Assembly (NCBI GenBank): GCA_030015575.1
Contig: JASDDO010000016.1
Coordinates: 67,453,396 to 67,517,395, forward strand
Direction: 5' to 3'
DNA length: 64,000 bases
Source: Agapanthus africanus
Lineage: Eukaryota > Streptophyta > Magnoliopsida > Asparagales > Amaryllidaceae
This document shows, one piece after another, positions 10,068 through 21,981 of this stretch. A program made the translations under genes and the position numbers. Every line of letters begins with the position of its first letter. The stretch's first letter is position 1. The notes under the pieces are model-generated. The model was given only the letters and a program-made list of their open reading frames with translations, was not told where the DNA came from and ran no database searches.

Positions 10068-10711
10068 TGTCACGACCCGAAAGAGCACGTGACTGGCACT
10101 TGAACCATATGAAGCCTATAGGACTCCATCTGATCCAAGTAAGCCAAAAGCCCAGAAATCTAAAACCATTTTGAAGAATAAATAAAGAAAACTGGTTTAA
10201 AGAAGTGAAGAAATACAGGTTTGAAATCAAGGTTTTTAAATAACTAAGCCGAAGGTATGTTTTGAAAACAATAAGTCTTTTCTAAAAATTTCGGCAGAGT
10301 TTCTCTTGTAAAACCGGCCCCGAATGGGGTACAACATGAATAACAATATATAAAATGATAAAGGCATCCCCAAGCGGGAGCTAGCTCTTCGTCAATCGAC
10401 GGTCACAACCACGCAATGATATGATAATATACAACGCCAAGTGGCGAGGATCAATCCAAAGAAAGCTCAAAAGCAATAAGAAAACCGCAATACTACTAAG
10501 CGCGACTCTAGGTCGAATAATACAACACTGTCTCTGAGTCTGAAAGAATATACAAGTTTTGGTTGATGGACAATTTCTAGATACAATGAAATAAATAAAT
10601 GCAATGGTGATTCTTGATGCGAAAGAATCCACCTACCAAAGCAAATCACCCGCAAGAAGGAAATGTGCCAGAAATGCCGCAATAGAACCTGTACGGCATA
10701 ACCTGCAAGAG

Positions 10712-10745
10712 CTGTGGCACAACGGGGGTGAGTTGCCAACTCGTG
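10712..10745 (-). promoter_or_regulatory. Conserved 34-bp LTR box (C left copy)
   Basis: It is the reverse complement of the box at 171-204 in G, identical over 34 bases, and followed on the minus strand by CTCTTGCAGG. Confidence 0.7.
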
Positions 10746-11154
10746 AATAGAAACATCTACAAGGATAAATCGAATGCAAGACATAATCCTAAGTCAACGA
10801 TCAGTAAAATATCCACAAGAGTACATCTGAGTGTAATAAGGTGGCAAGGTAACATCTAATCATGTATATAGTGCCAGGTACTCAGGTAACAACATGTCAT
10901 CAGTGTAAGGTATGTCTGCATGAAGTATCAATGAAGAAATATCAATAATATCAATACACATATATTAGAGTCCCATACCACTAATATTGGTGTAAGATAA
11001 GTGTAAATCCAGTCTGTATATATATATGTGGAACCCGCCCACTCGTCACCCACTGACGATAAGCATCATGTATGCAAGTATGAGGATATAAACAATATCA
11101 TGGAAAAACATCATGAAAACCCGTGCCTAGCATCGACACGTAAATCCTCATCCA

Positions 11155-11592
11155 TATGGGGCTCCGTCAATCCGGATCAGCCCTCTCTCAATGTATATAC
11201 CGGGAATCCGTCAGTCCGGGTCATCCCTCTCGCAATCCATCGGGCTTCCGTCAGTCCGGGTCAGCCCTCTCACAGAGTATATATATATATATATATCGGG
11301 AATCCGTCAGTCCGGGTCATCCCTCTCTCAGTACATCGGGCTTCCGTCAGTCCGGGTCAGCCCTCTATCAGAGTATATATATATCGGGAATCCGTCAGTC
11401 CGGGTCATCCCTCTCTCAGTACATCGGGCTTCCGTCAGTCCGGGTCAGCCCTCTATCAGAGTATATATATATCGGGAATCCGTCAGTCCGGGTCATCCCT
11501 CTCTCAGTACATCGGGCTCCCGTCAGTCCGGGTCAGCCTCTATCAATCCATCGGTCTTCCGTCAGTCCGGGTCAGCCCTCTCTCAGTACATC
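11155..11592. repeat. Tandem array of CCGTCAGTCCGGGTCA units in C LTR (left)
   Basis: There are about ten units of 38-50 bp. Two versions alternate (CGGGAATCCG...TCATCCCTCT and CGGGCTTCCG...TCAGCCCTCT), so the higher-order period is close to 88 bp. TA dinucleotide runs follow some units. The same array is in the other LTR at 28220-28657. The frames running through it encode repeats such as PSVRVIPLS and are not genes. Confidence 0.85.
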
Positions 11593-14193
11593 CTCTAGCA
11601 CCGAGAAAACACGGGGCGACGCCCCAAATATCATATCAAGGGAATCGGGTTTTTAAATGTTTGCTATTGGAAAGGACACGGTTCCCAAATCCAGAAATCC
11701 CATGAAAATCCAACATCAAGAAGTACATCCAATGCGATGTGCTATGCAATCAATCCATGATGTATGCGACATGTAAAGAAAAGTAATCATATCGGAAATC
11801 ATGCAACATGGAATAGGAATGCGCATATGTCAAAGGAAGCATCATATCACGAATGTAATAGTACTACTGTGTAGTGACATGGCAATTATCGATGATGAAG
11901 TGTGTGAGCCGGCAAATAGTGTACGTGAAACATACGCATCATCGATAATGGTGCTGGTGTCCTAGCAGCATGATAATAACATGGTAATGAACATATGCCA
12001 GCAATGCGAATAGTATGAATATGCGGAAATCTAGTAATAAACAGCACAGTGAAGTATCTACTATACAACTACACCTAAGTATCCTGTCAATCAGGAGGGG
12101 TAGGTGTGGAAACCACCTAAAACTGAGTCTAAGTATATATGTAGATATATAGTCGGTGATCCCGCCTCAATGTCATATCGTAAGATATCCTCTAGCTATG
12201 AGTGCGGATCTATCATCAATATCAGCTCGTACGGTAAATCATCGTACGGCATTCCCAAAAGCTGGGTAGGGGTCAACATCTCACTGTCTCATCACATAAC
12301 AAATATCACCATCATCAGATCATATAGTCTGGAGTACTACTCTATGTCTAGTACAAAACGGTAACATCAGTAAGTATGCATACGGGGGTAAACACATATC
12401 CCAAGCCCGCGAGAATCACAAGTCATATCCCACATATGAATCGTATCAAATCACCGATCCCAGGGCTCCAAGCCCACAATATCGACTCATCTCCAAAGTC
12501 GTCACATATCATCAATCACAGTGCAAGTACAAGTGAAAAACAAGGGTATATGTATAGGGTAATTCTATCCTAGGGTTCGCGACTATGAACTACACTAGTC
12601 ACTTCTAACCCTACATATCCAAAATACACTTAATATCACAATACCATATAATAAGCTATCTACGGACTGCGGGGGTGCTATACGCCATCCACACGACTTT
12701 CCCCCGTAGATATAATCTACTCACCTTGCATCACCAATTGCGGACGTCACCACGTATGCTTGTCGTCCCGAAGTCTTCATGGGTACCTACACATCAAAAT
12801 ATCGTATATGCGCATTAAAACCAAATCCAATCTAAAACGGCGCATAAACTCCAAAACGATACGATAAGGGGCCTATAGGTGAGAACCTATGGCACGCCTT
12901 CAAAACCATCCATAATCCTCTATATCGTCGTATAAACGACAATAGTCGAGGCAAAACACATTCCACCATTTCAGAATCAAAAATACGGAATACGGAAATA
13001 CGAATCCAAAACAACAACTTAGGATATATGTCCCAGATTTCACCCTAGAAAGAATCTGTCAAAACTAGAAGTACCCAGGGCCAAGAATTGATGAAATGGG
13101 GCCAGACACGCAAAACGAGGAATTTCCCCACTGGTCTGGCCGCAATTTGCGGCCAGAAAGGAGGTTTTGGCGGCCGAGAAGAAGAGTTAGGGGCTAGGGT
13201 TTGGGGTGTTGCCTCTAGGTTTCCTGCACATCTCAATTTCCACTCAATATTATTTTAGGGTTCCTCGTATGATAGCAGATTCCAAATAACAGTGGCAGAT
13301 TCCAGTTTTTCCCCGATATCGGTTACAAAAATCCGTATTCTGGTTCCCATTTCAGGTTTGGGTTCAAATTAGCATCACACCAGGGTTTCTAGGGTCTCAA
13401 CAAGCCTCAATTTCATCTTAGTTTCAGTTTTACCCTAACCCTTATCTTGAAATCTCAAAAGTCCACCAAATGACACGATATCGATACTAAACTAGAATTG
13501 ATGCATAAGGAAATTGAAATGCTACAAAAGGGGTGCAGAAATTACCTCCTTTGGCAACTCAAGAAAATTCTTGAGTTGCTCAAAGTGCTCCAAATCCAAT
13601 CTTATTAGGCTCAAAGTGAAGCTAGTGAGCTTGGGACCATTTTTTGTGAAATGGGAATGGGGTTTTGGGGTTGATTTCATTGTGGATCTAGGGTTTTAGT
13701 GAAGGGGGAGAATGAGGGAAGAGAGAGCAGCAGCAGCTCAAGAAGAAGAGGGAAGAGAAAAATGAGAAGGGAATGATGGAGGCATGGTTGAAAAAGGTAA
13801 GGTTGACTTGTCTCCTCTCTCTCTCATCATTACTTACTTTTCCTTTTTCTTTTCTTTTAAAATCCAAACCTTCTCACATCAATAGTAATCCCAAAAGAAA
13901 ACCATGGCTAAAAATGCACAAGTGTGGAAAAAAGTGATATGTGCAAGTTTTGCACAAAATTACCAAAAAACCCGATTAGCGATTTTAATCGCGATTAGCA
14001 CTAATTTAGTGTCAAAATGATCACAACAACTTAAAAATGTCATAATTTCAATAATTAACCCATTTTAGAATTTTCCATAATTTTTCTAACATTTTTCCTA
14101 TTTATTTGCATTTAATATTAAAATAATCAATAAAATAATATTAAATTATAAAAATTCCCAAAATTAATATTTTATATTTTTGAAGATGTTACA

Positions 14194-14232
14194 ATCTACC
14201 CCCCTTAAAGAAATTCGGTCCCCGAATTTAAA
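14194..14232 (-). other. Element C polypurine tract and upstream block
   Basis: On the minus strand it reads CGGGGACCGAATTTCTTTAA and then a G-rich purine run directly before the LTR. The first part is identical to the block before A's 3' LTR (61324-61343). The purine run primes plus-strand DNA synthesis. Confidence 0.85.
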
Positions 14233-16763
14233 TTTAAACCCCCACTACTAAAACAATCTCAGTAATAAACCAAAGTCGTCGGAGCTCCGAAATCATCAAC
14301 ACAAAGAACGTCACAGCGCAATGCATGCGCAAGGGTACTGAGCAGATAACTCAAAAACAAAACTCCGTCAAGCATCCCGCAATCATCGGAGTCGATGTAA
14401 AAACACAATGTCAAATCCAATACAAAACCGATATGATATGGATCGAAACTACACATGTAGACATCCAATCTATACACGTAAAAAGCTGATGTAAAACATG
14501 CAAAAGTATATCCAGGTATCGTCTACTGACTAGTCCTGCTCAGCATGAAAGCAAAAACCCAACATCATAAAAGGTACTGCTCCAAAGGGAATAAATCTCA
14601 AAAATGTACATAACACAATCCTGTGCGTCTGGTGCGCACGGAAATCAAAAATCCAATATGTGCTAAACAGGTGCACAAAACAACATCTAGGTGCAACGGG
14701 TGTGCACGAAACCTCTGTCATGGGCAACGTATGTGCCTGACAGCCAAGGTCCGGTGCATCTAACATGCACGAAGAAATCTCGATTTAGTGCATCGGGTGC
14801 GCACCAAAATCGTATCTAAAAAACATGCGCCCAACACGCGCGAAAATCCAAATCTGTGCATCCATCGTGCACGAATGAAAATCTAAACCCTGCGCACTCA
14901 ACATGCACGGAATCACGAAATCCAATAACAAACATCGAATAGGTGTAAAGCACATCACCAGCACGGAGTGCAAAACCAACCATCAAAATCCGGGTCAAAA
15001 TCAACGATAAAATGCGTCTCAAACCAAAATCAGGTGTACCTCAAAGGAAAATCTCACAATCGTGTGCATCAGCGTGCACGAATCAAAGCATAACACTAAA
15101 ATGCATGAAAACTCTGCGCGAAATATATAAATATCCAGTGGGTGCATGAAACCAATATCATGAAACTCAGTCACCAAAACTAAATCATGCAAACAGAACA
15201 CCCAAAATACCGAAATCCAAAATGACGGATACGTGATAATCGAATCACAAAATCACAAATCACAAATACCGTCTTCGGTAGTTCCTCCTTCGAGGTCGAG
15301 AAGGAGTCGGTGCAATCCACAGCTAGCAGCGCAGGATATCTACCTGCCTCTTGCTCACGGTCTAGCGTCTTCTGACTCTCTGGATTCTTATCTTCTCTGC
15401 GGATTACCTATCACGCGGTCAATCGGCTCATCGGCCCTGTCAGGTGTGCTAACGGGGACGATTCCGTTCTGGCACTTCTCTGGTCACCTCTCGGTCAAAC
15501 CTCACGACCACTCGTAAGGCAGCATATCACTGGCGTCGGCCTTTGGCTCTCTGAAAGCACGTCACACATCCGATCCTGGGTGCAACATCATGGCAGCTAT
15601 GTCCTGGAAGGAATCCTGCTCAAGGTCTCTTCCAATCATGCCTATGCCGATCTGTACAGAGGCTAGCTCTCCTGCATAACCTCTTCTCGCTCAAAGGGCA
15701 TCTGTGTCCTCCGCACAATATTTCTCCAGAAACTGGTCACATCGCAACGTCTCTGTAAGCATCTCAGGTCTCTAGTCTCGACGGGAAGCAATGACAGCTC
15801 ATCAGGGTCTCACACGAACCTCTTGTTCCAACTGTCTCTATCGTCGTCCACTATGACGTCACGCCAAGCTACTATGCACTGCACTGTCTCGGCCACAGTC
15901 AATCTGAAGTCTCTCACACGGACTCGAAATCTCGTACTCTGTAGCTTCATCACTCTGTAGCAGATGTCAGGCCGAACTGGTCCTCGGGAACACGTCTCAA
16001 CCATCGGAGGAATACTCATCACTCGTCCATCCTTGATCAATTCGCAACGCATCTGGAGTCTCCCAAGCAGTATCCCATCACGATATCCGAAAGATGTCGA
16101 ACAATCCGATCGACTCGTCAGATCCTCATAATCCCCCAAGAGCTCACATCTCGGGTACAGTTTAATAGTATCGAGTACATGCCACAGCGTCGGTGGTCCA
16201 GCCGTAGAAAGGCAAACCCAAGCCTCACTAATGGCGCCGCGGAACAGCCGTAAACCCTAAGGTTCAAAGGCTGTCACACGGTCATTAAGTCGAGTTAGGG
16301 TTTCATTCTTCTAGAGGGTCCATAGAATCACCTGCATGTCTTTCCGTATACTTTAAACTTGGAAAATGGCTCCTGACATTCGATCGTCTCAATCGACTCT
16401 CAACGAACCTGCGTGAAGTCGTCTCTAGCTGGAAACAATCAATCTGATATCCACGCATCGGGGTAAGCGAACTCACCACACGTCCTAGTCATTCATCCTC
16501 GGTGACTAGCGACTCGCTATCATCTCTCTAAATACATGCTCATGCTGCAGTAGCTCCAATCATCTGGGCGATATCTCGTCATTTGCAGCAGCAACTGGCT
16601 CATACGCATGTATGCCGAACAACGCCTCAATCCTCCAGGAAAGGCAACACATAAGCGGTCATCTCTGAATCAGCCTGCTCTAGGTCTGAGTAAGACTCTC
16701 CACACTGGAAATCTTCAACTCAACTGGGCCCGCCCTGGCGCAAAACCGGACGAATTACCTTCG
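14233..16763 (-). other. Element C internal region, LTR-proximal part, non-coding
   Basis: No frame longer than about 110 codons is present and none resembles gag or pol. From about 14600 to 15130 the sequence is rich in GTGCAC/GTGCGC motifs spaced irregularly (for example CGTGCACGAA). Near 16195-16338 it holds the module shared with E. The TSD of D (cttcg) is at 16759-16763. I see nothing else I can name. Confidence 0.65.
16195..16338. repeat. Module shared between element C and copia E leader (C copy)
   Basis: It shares TCCAGCCGTAGAA at its start and TTCTAGAGGGTCCATAG near its end with 5669-5816, plus several aligned blocks between, in the same order and orientation. The similarity stops on both sides. 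Confidence 0.65.
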
Positions 16764-18912
16764 TGTAAGTCTACGCTAGCACCCCGGCAGTCTACAGACG
16801 CCAAATGCGGAACAAAAACTTTTTAACTGGTGCTATCGTATACTTTAACCCGGATCTGCCATTATTGCTAAACTAACAAACTGTAAAGAATGTAGAATGG
16901 TTATACCGAACGATCCGAGTCCTTCGTTCTTCAACCATCATCCCACGCTCTGTTGCGGCTGCTCCGATCTCGTCGATCTCCGATCTCCTCGTCGAGGTGG
17001 CACCACATGATCGGTTCTTTAAACGGGCTCCCGCCTCTGACTCGAGGCAACTCGATCGTCAAGTTTGCTAAAAGAGACGACCAAGATTGATGTAGAGAAT
17101 GAGTAGATGACTTTGTCTCACTTCGTCCAAGTCCGTGGACGATCGGTTAATGAAGTTGCCATTTGATCGGGTGATGGAAATGAAAGAAGCAATGAAATTT
17201 CCATGCACACAAATGCTATCATAATCTTTTCTCTAATGAATCAAGTGAGAGTGTATATCTCTTGAGAGAGAGAGGAGGCTTATCATATATAAAGGAGGAG
17301 AGTGAGTGTAGGAGCAAAGGGTGAGTATAAGAAAGCTTCTCACTCAAAAGATCAAGAAGAAATATCCTTAGCTAAACAAAACTCATTAATGAAAACCATG
17401 AGTCACTTAAACACCTCATCATGCCTTTAATGAAACCATTAATGCACTAATGAGTCATATGTCTCATCATCACTTCTAGAAGCTTCTAGAATGATGACTC
17501 ACTCATATCTGAAGAAAAGATAAATCCGTCTTTAACCGAATGTTAAAAGACGGCTGATAGAAAACTTGAAACTGGCAACTTCCAACAGTGATCCTGAAAC
17601 GAATTTCAGGACAACCCCGAAACTGTATAAATATACCCGCATTTGTATTACGACCGAATACAAATGCAACTGAGACAAAGATATTATACCTACTCAATAT
17701 AATACTCGGATCCGGCTTAAACCAAAGCCGACCAGTATCATCTGTCCGAAAATCGACACGTGCGTAAACGCACGTGCATTTTCCGAACCCTGCCATAAAA
17801 CCATACGGCCTCTACAACGTTTCGCCCGAACTTGGGAAACTGCCTGTGGGGGACTCTAATGACTCGTCAGTACCCTGGCAGTGGGTTTAACCACAAACCG
17901 TCAGCGGCACTAGCTATGCATAACGGCTGCCCATGGACTGACCTCAAGGGTGGCCGAGGAGCGAACTCAAGGGAGACCGATGAGCGAACTCCTCCGAAAA
18001 CCCTACTGAGCCTAACAGTGACAATGTATATACAGTCCGGTCCGTTCGTCAATGAGTATCGCATATCTGCCTAGGGGGCTAGCAACGTCAGACCCCCAAT
18101 AGCAGTATAAGTCGTGTCGGAGTGAAGCCCAATAACACCCTGAGATACTACTGGAGTACCTACCAGTAAATCTCTTGCCACGGCCGTAGGCTTTGTGTAA
18201 TGGCTCTCCTAGACACAGCACGATCTCGCCCCCCAATACCGGGAGAGACGAATCCCCTGCCGATCCGCTCACGTGCCTCTATATGGCTCGGGACTGTACC
18301 CAAAAACTACCTGTTTGCACGACTCCTTTGAGCCGTGGTAGGGTAGAAATCAAAGCACAGTGGGAACTCACACGAGACAAATGACGACCTCAGGTCGATG
18401 AACTAACCTGTACACATGTCACCAGGGAACTGCTATCTGACGATAGATATAATACTAACTAGCAGATTCCCGGCGAGTCCTGTCCGGTGTACTCATAACC
18501 CAATGAGCACCTGTATACATCTTAGGTGATCCAACTGACACCAGTGGCTTGTGAGACCGGCCACCGCCCCTCGTCGGGGTCTCGACTGTACACACTAGTC
18601 TACTCCGGAGTATCGATGCCCTGTCTCGAAACTCCCACGACTAGGGACCACAATTAAGGATATGCATATAAACTACCCAACTCTCACGTATATGATCGCC
18701 ATCATACTGTTGGTAGTAAAGCAAGATCCTAAGGGCTCTATCAAAGTGTAACATGCAATCAGTTACCTGAACATGTACACGACTGATAAAGGCAAACCAG
18801 ATAGCATACTATCATCTCGAGTAAGACTGTGCTACCGGGATAGGTCCTCCGCAATCATTGCAATCACGTACCTGCGATCCAATAATTGACTATGAGGGCA
18901 CTATCTCCAACA
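16764..18912 (-). mobile_element. Element D 3' LTR
   Basis: It starts TGTAAGTCTACG (the other LTR starts TGTATGTCTACG) and ends CTATCTCCAACA. I saw at least six substitutions against the right copy, near 16768, 16997, 17165, 17339, 17557 and 18175-18190. It has the LTR blocks ACTCTAATGACTCGTCAGTA and ACAGTCCGGTCCGTTCGTC, also found in F with changes. No gene is seen. Confidence 0.92.
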
Positions 18913-18926
18913 ATCTCCCACTTGCA
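18913..18926 (-). other. Element D polypurine tract
   Basis: On the minus strand it reads GCAAGTGGGAGAT directly before TGTTGGAGATAG, the usual copia arrangement. Confidence 0.82.
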
Positions 18927-21900
18927 CTCAAGGCTAATATTGCGATGTCGACTACTCACAGCCCGTGTGAAACCGAACATCCAACTCCTCTACTAATCAG
19001 TTTCACAAAGCCCGTTTGTAAAACTATTGTGTTCGAGAAATAGCCTCAGTGAGTGGATCCGCCTAGAAGTTTCTTTCTGTATCTCTCATAATCTCAAGTT
19101 CGCGGAGAAAGCCATCTCCCGAATTGAGTAGTACCTGTCTTAGAATATGTCTGGATATCTGATGGGACCTTAGTTCATAAATGAACTCCATATCCAAACT
19201 TCTTAGACTGTATCGATCACTGAACCTAATCAGTATCGGGCACCTTGCTTCCCACAGTATCCTCTTGGACCACCTGTCCATAATACTGTCCCTCTTCGTC
19301 AGAGGGAAAAACTATAACTCTGACAATCTCTCTGTCAACCATGTCACCTTTGAAGCCTGGAATGATAACCGTCTCCCGAAAGAGGCTGCCGTCATCAAAT
19401 CCGTAGAACATGTACTAATGTTCTAAAACTGCTTCCTTATGTTTCTCCAGGATTGGATTAATACAAACTCATTGCATCTAGTGCAAAAACAACATTTGGT
19501 GCGGTACTTGACATCTCATGATTGACTCAATTGCCTAAGCAAGTGATCTGCCAATCATGCACATCCCTCTCCCCTTTAGTCTATACGACACCTTTAGAGA
19601 GGGTGACTCCATCACCTGCAGGTACACTACCATGCTAGGAGTCAACTATTCCAAAAACCATTAGAATATCTGTCAAAGTACCCACATTGGGAAACCACCC
19701 AAATCCAGATCTAAAACCATAGATCCAGAAACCAGAATGTCAAATATTATATCCATATCCTGTCTGGAGAAACAACTGTGTGACGACCACAGTACAACCG
19801 ATCGTAGTATAGGAATTTTACTTCCTACTCTGTGTGTGTCATCCAGATACCATGACATCACACCTTACTACCTTCTTAACTGATCCATCCCCTATTCTGA
19901 TTGAAGTCAAACCCATGACTGTCACATCAAAATTAGATGATCTATCTCCGCTATAACTGCTCAAGTCTATAAATAGATATAAGCATCTTGCCCACTATGC
20001 TTCCGCTGCTCCCACTGACTATGACAACCCTCCTACCGGGTCTCATATCCAGAAACAACAGTAGTGTCAAGTCTTGGTAGATAAGAACCTCCCTGTCACC
20101 GTCCTTGAGGCTACCGAAGTACCTCTCGGGTGTCTGAGGTTATCCACCATATCTGCGGAGTGGCTATTGGAATGTCAAACCTGATTGAATGTATAGGTCC
20201 TATTAAATTTTCCGTAATCGTTCGCGGTTCTGGAATTACTTCCAGTTCTACCATACTCCCACTACTGTTTTCTGAAAAAGATCCATTTTTACTAAAACTG
20301 TGGCGAGTCAAGAACAATATCACTATTGATCTTGCAAATGGTAGAATATCAACCCTCGTCGTAGCCAGGGTCAACCCACAAAACAGCCATTACAGAAACG
20401 TGCCCTGAGTTATCCAGTGTCTGGTTTTAATCATAAGCTGGACAACTCCCCATACCTTAACTTCTTTTAAGGTACGATCCATTTTATATCCAATATAGAA
20501 ACTTTGGCACTTATTTAATTGGAACCATATTCAATCCATGCAGCTGTCTCCAGTGCATATCAACTTAATGGAAAGAGGCTAATCAGCATTACTTAACTTA
20601 GGAATCCATCCAATTATGAGTAACCTGAAAGAGAAACACGTTTCTCAAAACCATCACTATCATCTGAATACCAATCACAAGAATCTTCATCTTCGATCTC
20701 TTTGAAGAATCCCGATACTTGTGATACCTGGTTCTCTACTTTATTCTTATACCCACAACTTCTCAAAACTTAGACCTTGTATTTCTACGAAACACTCGTC
20801 TAAATACTAGAGAAGTTATAAGTAAACAGAACATAGTACGAGGACCTACCCCTTTGTCCTGAAGGACACTTGGACAACATACAATACTCTGTATAAGTCC
20901 GCTGAGTTAAACAACTCAAAACCTGTGCGTTGTAGGTTGAAAACTGTACCCTGGCGATTTCCTCAAATATCACCAATTACAACGAATTCTGATATAATGA
21001 GGATGATCACCTAATTCCCAATATCTTACTCCCACTCATCATCTGAAAAACCATACAGATATGAGAATGAAACCTGGTAAATACATACCCTTGGAGTAAG
21101 TGTCTAATCGGGAAAACAGTTTTTCCTTTAACAATGCACTGAAACATGAAAATGTTTCATAGGGGTATCCTGGTATTCATAGCAATGCCTCTTCCATAAT
21201 CCAATTCATGACTTCAACCGTATATTTTATTGCCATCTCTCCAAATCCCCTTTATTTGTCTTTAGTCGTTACCTTCTGTACACCATCGTTAGGCTAACTG
21301 GTTTTCTTCCTTCCCTACCGTTCGGCACCAGCCTATGGTTTGGAAGAAGACTATCCAGTAAGCATAATAGGTGTACCCTCCTAAACCAAGGAGTACTCGC
21401 AACTGAGAGAAGGTGATGATAAAAGACAACTGAATAATACCTTATTCTTTTAAAGGTGAAATAGGAGCAGCGATGAAGTACGCGGTTTTGGTCGTGAATG
21501 ATATCAGTCGCAATTTACTTTGCCCTCTTTCTAATCCCTTTATTTTGTCTTTACATATTACCTTCTGCACACCCTACTTAGGCTAATTGGTTTTCTTCAT
21601 TCCCTACCTTTCGGCACCAGCCTATGGTTTGGAATAAGACTATCCAATAGGCTTAATAGGTGTACTCTCCTAAACCAAGGAGCTCTCGCAACCTGAGAGA
21701 AGGTGATAATAAAAGACAACTGAATAAACCAATTCTATTTCTCCTGAACCTTGATCCATCCCCGAAGAAGTCCCTTCGAGTTCGTATATAACCATACGAT
21801 GGCTCTATCCAATGGAAGTGGATATCCGTAGTAATACGGGTGTTCTGAGAAATACAAAGGGTAAAAGAAGGAGTGGCAATGACTTATGCAACTTCAGACA

Positions 21901-21981
21901 ATCCAAAAGCCAGTATTTTAAGAAGGTTCGGTTAACCTGGTCACTGAGTCATAGTCTAGGGTCGGTCAAAGGTCGCTGCCA
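18927..21981 (-). pseudogene. Element D gag-pol remnant
   Basis: On the minus strand, relics of copia RT can be followed: SGSSGSIVGKMLISIYRL at about 19955-20015 corresponds to SGSSGKACRLLKSIYGL in E. The integrase-RT linker corresponds near 20420-20510. Frames break every 100 to 250 bases and no domain is complete. The gag start region at about 21980 aligns with E, but the ATG-bearing codon there is lost. About 215 bp present in F (40033-40247) are missing near 20952. The protein can no longer be made, so movement would have needed help in trans. Confidence 0.7.
21235..21730. repeat. Direct duplication inside D gag remnant
   Basis: Two copies about 290 bp apart share GGTTTTCTTC(C/A)TTCCCTACC, CGGCACCAGCCTATGGTTTG and GATAAAAGACAACTGAATAA. 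F has the same duplication at larger spacing (about 408 bp). Confidence 0.75.

Larger units (their letters stand above)
10068..14193 (-). mobile_element. Element C 3' LTR (4126 bp)
   Basis: It equals the 27133-31258 copy in length. Reading the two side by side I saw only about five substitutions (for example near 10573, 10647, 10847, 11646 and 12698), so the insertion is young. It holds the 34-bp palindrome box (10712-10745), a block ending in the complement of CTGCCGAAATTTT (10285-10332) and an internal tandem array (11155-11592). No open frame looks like a gene. Confidence 0.92.

Noticed and set aside
11028-11705. 225-codon frame with PSVRVIPLS repeats (also 28093-28770)
   Set aside because: It is a reading of the LTR tandem array. 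Three overlapping frames are open there, which points to low stop density in the repeat and not to a gene.
15233-16139. Possible gag remnant in the core of C
   Set aside because: Short frames only; I could not match any gag or pol motif on either strand.
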